Shown: one piece after another, positions 4,475 through 7,526 of the stretch | Layout: each line of letters begins with the position of its first letter | How positions within the stretch are numbered: the first letter of the stretch is position 1 | Source of the DNA: Oscillospiraceae bacterium | GTDB taxonomy: Bacteria; Bacillota; Clostridia; Saccharofermentanales; Saccharofermentanaceae | Length of the DNA stretch: 7,526 bases | NCBI GenBank assembly: GCA_902767145.1 | Contig: CACXGG010000045.1 | Location: forward strand, 1-7,526 | Direction: 5' to 3' | Notes under the pieces: model-generated | Database searches by the model: none | What the model was told of the DNA's origin: nothing | Seen by the model: only the letters and a program-made list of their open reading frames with translations | Made by a program: the position numbers and the translations under genes

Positions 4475-6283
4475 TTATTCCTCGTCCAGCTTGAGAACGC
4501 TCATGAAGGCTTCCTGGGGAACCTGTACGGAACCCACGTTCCTCATTCTCTTCTTACCTTCCTTCTGCTTCTCAAGGAGCTTCTTCTTACGGGTGATATC
4601 ACCACCGTAACACTTGGCAAGGACGTCTTTTCTGTAGGCTCTGATAGTCTCTCTTGCGATGACCTTACCGCCGATACACGCCTGTACAGGGACCTCGAAC
4701 TGCTGCCTGGGGATATTCTCCTTGAGCTTTTCGGCCATCCTTCTTCCCCTGGCATACGCCTTGTCGGTATGAACGATGAAGGACAGGGCATCCACGGGAT
4801 CTCCGTTAAGAAGGATGTCCAGCTTAACGAGCTTGGACTTCTGGTATCCTGCCATCTCATAGTCCAGGGAGGCATAACCTCTCGTCCTTGACTTAAGGGC
4901 ATCGAAGAAGTCGTAGATGATCTCGTTTAAGGGCATCAGGTAGTGGAGCATGACCCTCTTGTCGTCGAGATACTTCATGTCCTTATACTCGCCCCTTCTG
5001 TCCTGGCAGAGCTCCATGATGTTGCCCACATAGTCCTTGGGGAGCATGATGGTGCAGTTTACTATAGGTTCCTCCATATAGTCGATGGAGGCAGGGTCAG
5101 GCATGTTTGTGGGGTTATCCACCTCGATGCATGTGCCGTCTGTCTTATAGACCTTGTAGACAACGGAGGGAGCCGTTGAGATAAGGTCCAGATTGAATTC
5201 CCTTTCAAGTCTTTCCTGGATGACTTCGTAGTGGAGAAGTCCCAGGAAGCCGCATCTGAAGCCGAAGCCCAGAGCTGCGGAAGTCTCTGCTTCGAAGGAA
5301 AGGGCTGCATCGTTGAGACGGAGCTTTTCAAGGGCATCCCTGAGATCTCCGTATCTTGCTCCGTCCACAGGATAGATACCGCAGAATACCATCTGCTGGA
5401 TGCTCTTATAACCCTTCAGGGGCTCTTCGGCGGGAGCTTCTGCAAGGGTGACCGTATCACCGGGGGCAGTGTCACTGACGTTCTTTATGGAAGCGCAGAT
5501 ATAACCTACCTCACCTGTGAGAAGGGCATCAGTGGGGACATATTCTCCGGGATGGAAATACCCGAGTTCCGTTACGGTGAATTCCTTACCGGTATGCATC
5601 ATGCGGATGCGGTCACCGTTCCTGACCTGTCCCTCTTTTACTCTTACGCTAACGATAACACCCTTATAGGGATCGTACTTGGAATCGAATATAAGTGCCC
5701 TCAGGGGAGCATCCTCCTTGTCGTTCGGGGACGGAAGATACTTTACGATGCCCTCCAGCACTTCGTCTATGCCGATATCGTTCTTTGCAGATATAAGAGG
5801 CGCATAGGATGCGTCAAGTCCGATATCGTCCTCGATCTCGCTCCTGACCTCTTCAGGCCTTGCGGAAGGAAGATCGATCTTGTTTATTACGGGCAGGACC
5901 TCCAGGTCGGCATCGACTGCCAGGTAGACGTTAGCCAGGGTCTGTGCCTCAACGCCCTGGGCAGCATCCACGATGAGGACTGCGCCGTCACAGGCAGCAA
6001 GGCTCCTGGAGACCTCGTAGTTAAAGTCGACGTGGCCGGGAGTGTCGATAAGGTTCAGCATATATGTATTGCCGTCCTGGGCCTTATATGCCATCCTGGT
6101 GGCCTGTGACTTGATGGTTATTCCGCGCTCGCGCTCGATATCCATATTGTCCAGGATCTGGGACTGCATCTCCCTTTTCTCCACAACGCCGGTATGCTCG
6201 ATGAGCCTGTCGGCAAGTGTCGATTTACCGTGGTCTATATGAGCTATAATGCAGAAATTTCTAATGAGTTCCTGTCTTTTCAT
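4475..6283 (-). CDS. lepA: Elongation factor 4 (LepA), ribosome back-translocase GTPase
   Basis: A full-length 602-residue LepA. The GTPase domain shows G1 AHIDHGKST (14-22), G2 RGITIKS with Thr-56, G3 DTPGH (80-84) and G4 NKID (134-137). The downstream domains include the conserved [11 protein letters not shown] segment, the EF-G-like domain V region, and the LepA-specific C-terminal domain with [41 protein letters not shown] sequence close to the end. LepA binds stalled or mis-translocated ribosomes and also helps 30S assembly. I choose the ATG at 6281-6283, 7 nt after AAAGGA, over a TTG one codon upstream that is only 4 nt from it. It follows lepB by under 30 nt, consistent with the widely conserved lepA-lepB pairing. 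Confidence 0.98.
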   Translation of the reverse strand: MKRQELIRNFCIIAHIDHGKSTLADRLIEHTGVVEKREMQSQILDNMDIERERGITIKSQATRMAYKAQDGNTYMLNLIDTPGHVDFNYEVSRSLAACDGAVLIVDAAQGVEAQTLANVYLAVDADLEVLPVINKIDLPSARPEEVRSEIEDDIGLDASYAPLISAKNDIGIDEVLEGIVKYLPSPNDKEDAPLRALIFDSKYDPYKGVIVSVRVKEGQVRNGDRIRMMHTGKEFTVTELGYFHPGEYVPTDALLTGEVGYICASIKNVSDTAPGDTVTLAEAPAEEPLKGYKSIQQMVFCGIYPVDGARYGDLRDALEKLRLNDAALSFEAETSAALGFGFRCGFLGLLHYEVIQERLEREFNLDLISTAPSVVYKVYKTDGTCIEVDNPTNMPDPASIDYMEEPIVNCTIMLPKDYVGNIMELCQDRRGEYKDMKYLDDKRVMLHYLMPLNEIIYDFFDALKSRTRGYASLDYEMAGYQKSKLVKLDILLNGDPVDALSFIVHTDKAYARGRRMAEKLKENIPRQQFEVPVQACIGGKVIARETIRAYRKDVLAKCYGGDITRKKKLLEKQKEGKKRMRNVGSVQVPQEAFMSVLKLDEE

Positions 6284-6312
6284 CAATAGTTCCTTTAGTG
6301 TTTATTTGTTGA

Positions 6313-6945
6313 TCACAGAAGGCCGAAAGCCGTGAAGGGATATACCACGATGATGGCGATACCCTTGATCCTGTCGGCAGAGAAGGGTCCCAGTGTCCTG
6401 CTGTCGTTACTTACAGGGCGGTTGTCTCCCATGCAGTAGTACTCGTCGGGACCGAGAGTGATCTCGTTGTAGCCCTTTTCGATACCTGTGGACATTACCA
6501 CGGTCTCAACACCGTCCTGAAGATAGTTCTCCTTGAGCTCGTAGAACTCATCGGAATCAGCGGGCTTGATGTAGACCTTGCCCTCGGTGATCCTTATGGT
6601 CTCTCCGGGCAGTCCTACTACTCTCTTTATGAGATACTCCTCGTGGTTGTAGCCTTCCATATCGTGACCGTCGAGGATAACGATGTCTCCCCTGTCGAAG
6701 TTATCGAAATATGTGGAGATCTTCTCGGTGAAGACCACATATCCGTTCTCCAGCGTGGGGAACATGGAATCGCCGTAGACGTTATCCCTCTGGATAACGA
6801 AGACAACCAGGAGGATACCGATGACCACGCCGATGGCGATAGTCCTGATCCAGCTGAGGATCTCCTTGATGATGGCGGTCTTTCCGTCAGTCTTCCTGAC
6901 ATTGGGCGTCGTCATTCCTTCTTCTTTTAATCCGGTCTTTTTCAC
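6313..6945 (-). CDS. lepB: Type I signal peptidase
   Basis: A 210-residue membrane-anchored serine protease that cleaves signal peptides from exported proteins at the outer membrane face. A cytoplasmic N-terminus of about 33 residues precedes one transmembrane helix (about 34-51). Catalytic Ser-60 lies in GDSMFPTL (58-65), the general-base Lys-107 in YLIKRVVGLPGE (104-115), and the conserved GDNRPVSNDSR box at 173-183. A single membrane anchor and this length fit Gram-positive enzymes. The start is GTG at 6943-6945, preceded by GAGG (6955-6958) and AAGGGA; an ATG ten codons in has GGA directly abutting it, too close for a normal site. It is co-oriented between aspS and lepA with gaps of 32 nt and under 30 nt. 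Confidence 0.96.
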   Translation of the reverse strand: MKKTGLKEEGMTTPNVRKTDGKTAIIKEILSWIRTIAIGVVIGILLVVFVIQRDNVYGDSMFPTLENGYVVFTEKISTYFDNFDRGDIVILDGHDMEGYNHEEYLIKRVVGLPGETIRITEGKVYIKPADSDEFYELKENYLQDGVETVVMSTGIEKGYNEITLGPDEYYCMGDNRPVSNDSRTLGPFSADRIKGIAIIVVYPFTAFGLL

Positions 6946-6977
6946 TTTCCCTTACCTCATATTCCTGTTTATCCTGA

Positions 6978-7526
6978 TCAGTCCATTACGAGATTGTCAT
7001 CGTCGTCGTTGTCGTCACCAAGATCCAGCTTGATGGAGAGTTCCTCAAGCTGCTTGTCGGATACATATCCGGGTGCATCCATCATGACATCCTGGGCATT
7101 CTTGTTCATGGGGAACGGAATGACCTCGCGGATGGTATCCTCTCCGGAAAGGAGCATTACCATACGGTCAACTCCGGGAGCGATACCTGCATGGGGCGGT
7201 GCACCGTAGCAGAATGCGTTATACATGGCGGGGAACTTAGCCTTAACGTCTTCCTCGCCGAGCCTTACAAGCTCGAAAGCCTTGATCATGATCTCGGGAT
7301 CGTGGTTACGGACAGCTCCGGAAGAGAGCTCGATGCCGTTTACAACGAGGTCATACTGGTCAGCCAGTATGGAAAGAGGATCGATCTCGCCTCTCTCAGC
7401 CTTGAGAAGGACGTCAAGTCCGCCTGAAGGCATGGAGAACGGGTTATGGCAGAACTCAAGTTCGCCGGACTCTTCGCCGATCTCGTACATAGGGAAATCA
7501 ACGATCCAGCAGAATGCGTACTGTTC
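6978..7526 (-). CDS. aspS: Aspartyl-tRNA synthetase, C-terminal part (5' end outside window)
   Basis: The frame is open to the right edge, giving the last 182 residues of a class II aminoacyl-tRNA synthetase. It begins inside the catalytic domain ([11 protein letters not shown]), then shows [20 protein letters not shown] (62-74 of the visible part), and motif 3, [18 protein letters not shown], whose arginine (visible residue 121) contacts ATP. The tail [15 protein letters not shown] and QLEELSI is typical of bacterial AspRS. The enzyme charges tRNA-Asp in the cytoplasm; whether it is discriminating cannot be judged from this fragment. It ends in an unusual acidic extension, [15 protein letters not shown]. 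It is likely the upstream member of an aspS-lepB-lepA transcription unit, with the promoter outside the window. Confidence 0.95.
   Translation of the reverse strand, partial: EQYAFCWIVDFPMYEIGEESGELEFCHNPFSMPSGGLDVLLKAERGEIDPLSILADQYDLVVNGIELSSGAVRNHDPEIMIKAFELVRLGEEDVKAKFPAMYNAFCYGAPPHAGIAPGVDRMVMLLSGEDTIREVIPFPMNKNAQDVMMDAPGYVSDKQLEELSIKLDLGDDNDDDDNLVMD

Noticed and set aside
5231..6109. 292-codon open frame on the plus strand opposite lepA
   Set aside because: It lies wholly antisense to the highly conserved lepA, has no ribosome binding site or recognisable domain, and is explained by lepA codon bias.
6952..6960. Minimal ATG-AGG-TAA frame between aspS and lepB, resembling a regulatory mini-ORF
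   Set aside because: It coincides with the GAGG ribosome binding site of lepB, and nine bases of this kind arise easily by chance.

Overview
The window looks like ordinary chromosome from a Gram-positive anaerobe of the Clostridia (Lachnospiraceae/Ruminococcaceae-like). The evidence is a compact type I signal peptidase with a single N-terminal membrane anchor, GGAGG-type ribosome binding sites, short Gram-positive style UTRs, and AspRS and LepA sequences of clostridial character. Genus cannot be fixed by eye. Nearly everything lies on the minus strand, so transcription runs from high to low coordinates.

Right part (4475-7526): a housekeeping run aspS (5' end outside the window) - lepB (signal peptidase I) - lepA (elongation factor 4). 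Gaps are 32 and 26 nt with no terminator or clear promoter between them, so they are probably co-transcribed. Their jobs are tRNA charging, protein export maturation and ribosome quality control. Next comes a small acidic lipoprotein of unknown function with its own TATAAT promoter just after lepA and its own terminator.

Centre (3646-3963): a tRNA-Leu(UAG) with encoded CCA sits 2 nt beyond the U-tract of the lipoprotein terminator. Its only plausible promoter (TATAAT at 3958-3963) lies just upstream of that hairpin. Downstream of the tRNA is a near-perfect, symmetrical terminator. On the plus strand, facing that terminator, is a strong AAGGAGG site followed by an 18-codon frame. Its first 11 residues look like the start of a 4-oxalocrotonate tautomerase family protein, so I read it as a truncated remnant.

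Left part (24-3645): five closely packed minus-strand genes: GNAT acetyltransferase, MFS transporter, Nim/pyridoxamine-phosphate-oxidase-like flavoprotein, Nudix hydrolase and RibD-C-type NADPH reductase. The first begins at an ATG only 6 nt from a TATAAT and has no ribosome binding site, which suggests a leaderless mRNA. A second, extended -10 promoter (TGATATAAT) overlaps the MFS stop codon and could drive the last three genes separately. The composition (acetylation, efflux, flavin-dependent reduction, nucleotide-diphosphate clean-up, NADPH reductase) is that of a small-molecule modification or detoxification set, but no substrate can be read from sequence. After an extended -10 promoter, the first codons of one more minus-strand gene run off the left edge.

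No CRISPR array, insertion sequence, phage gene or obviously new defence system is visible. The most interesting material is the architecture of the 3640-3965 intergenic block.
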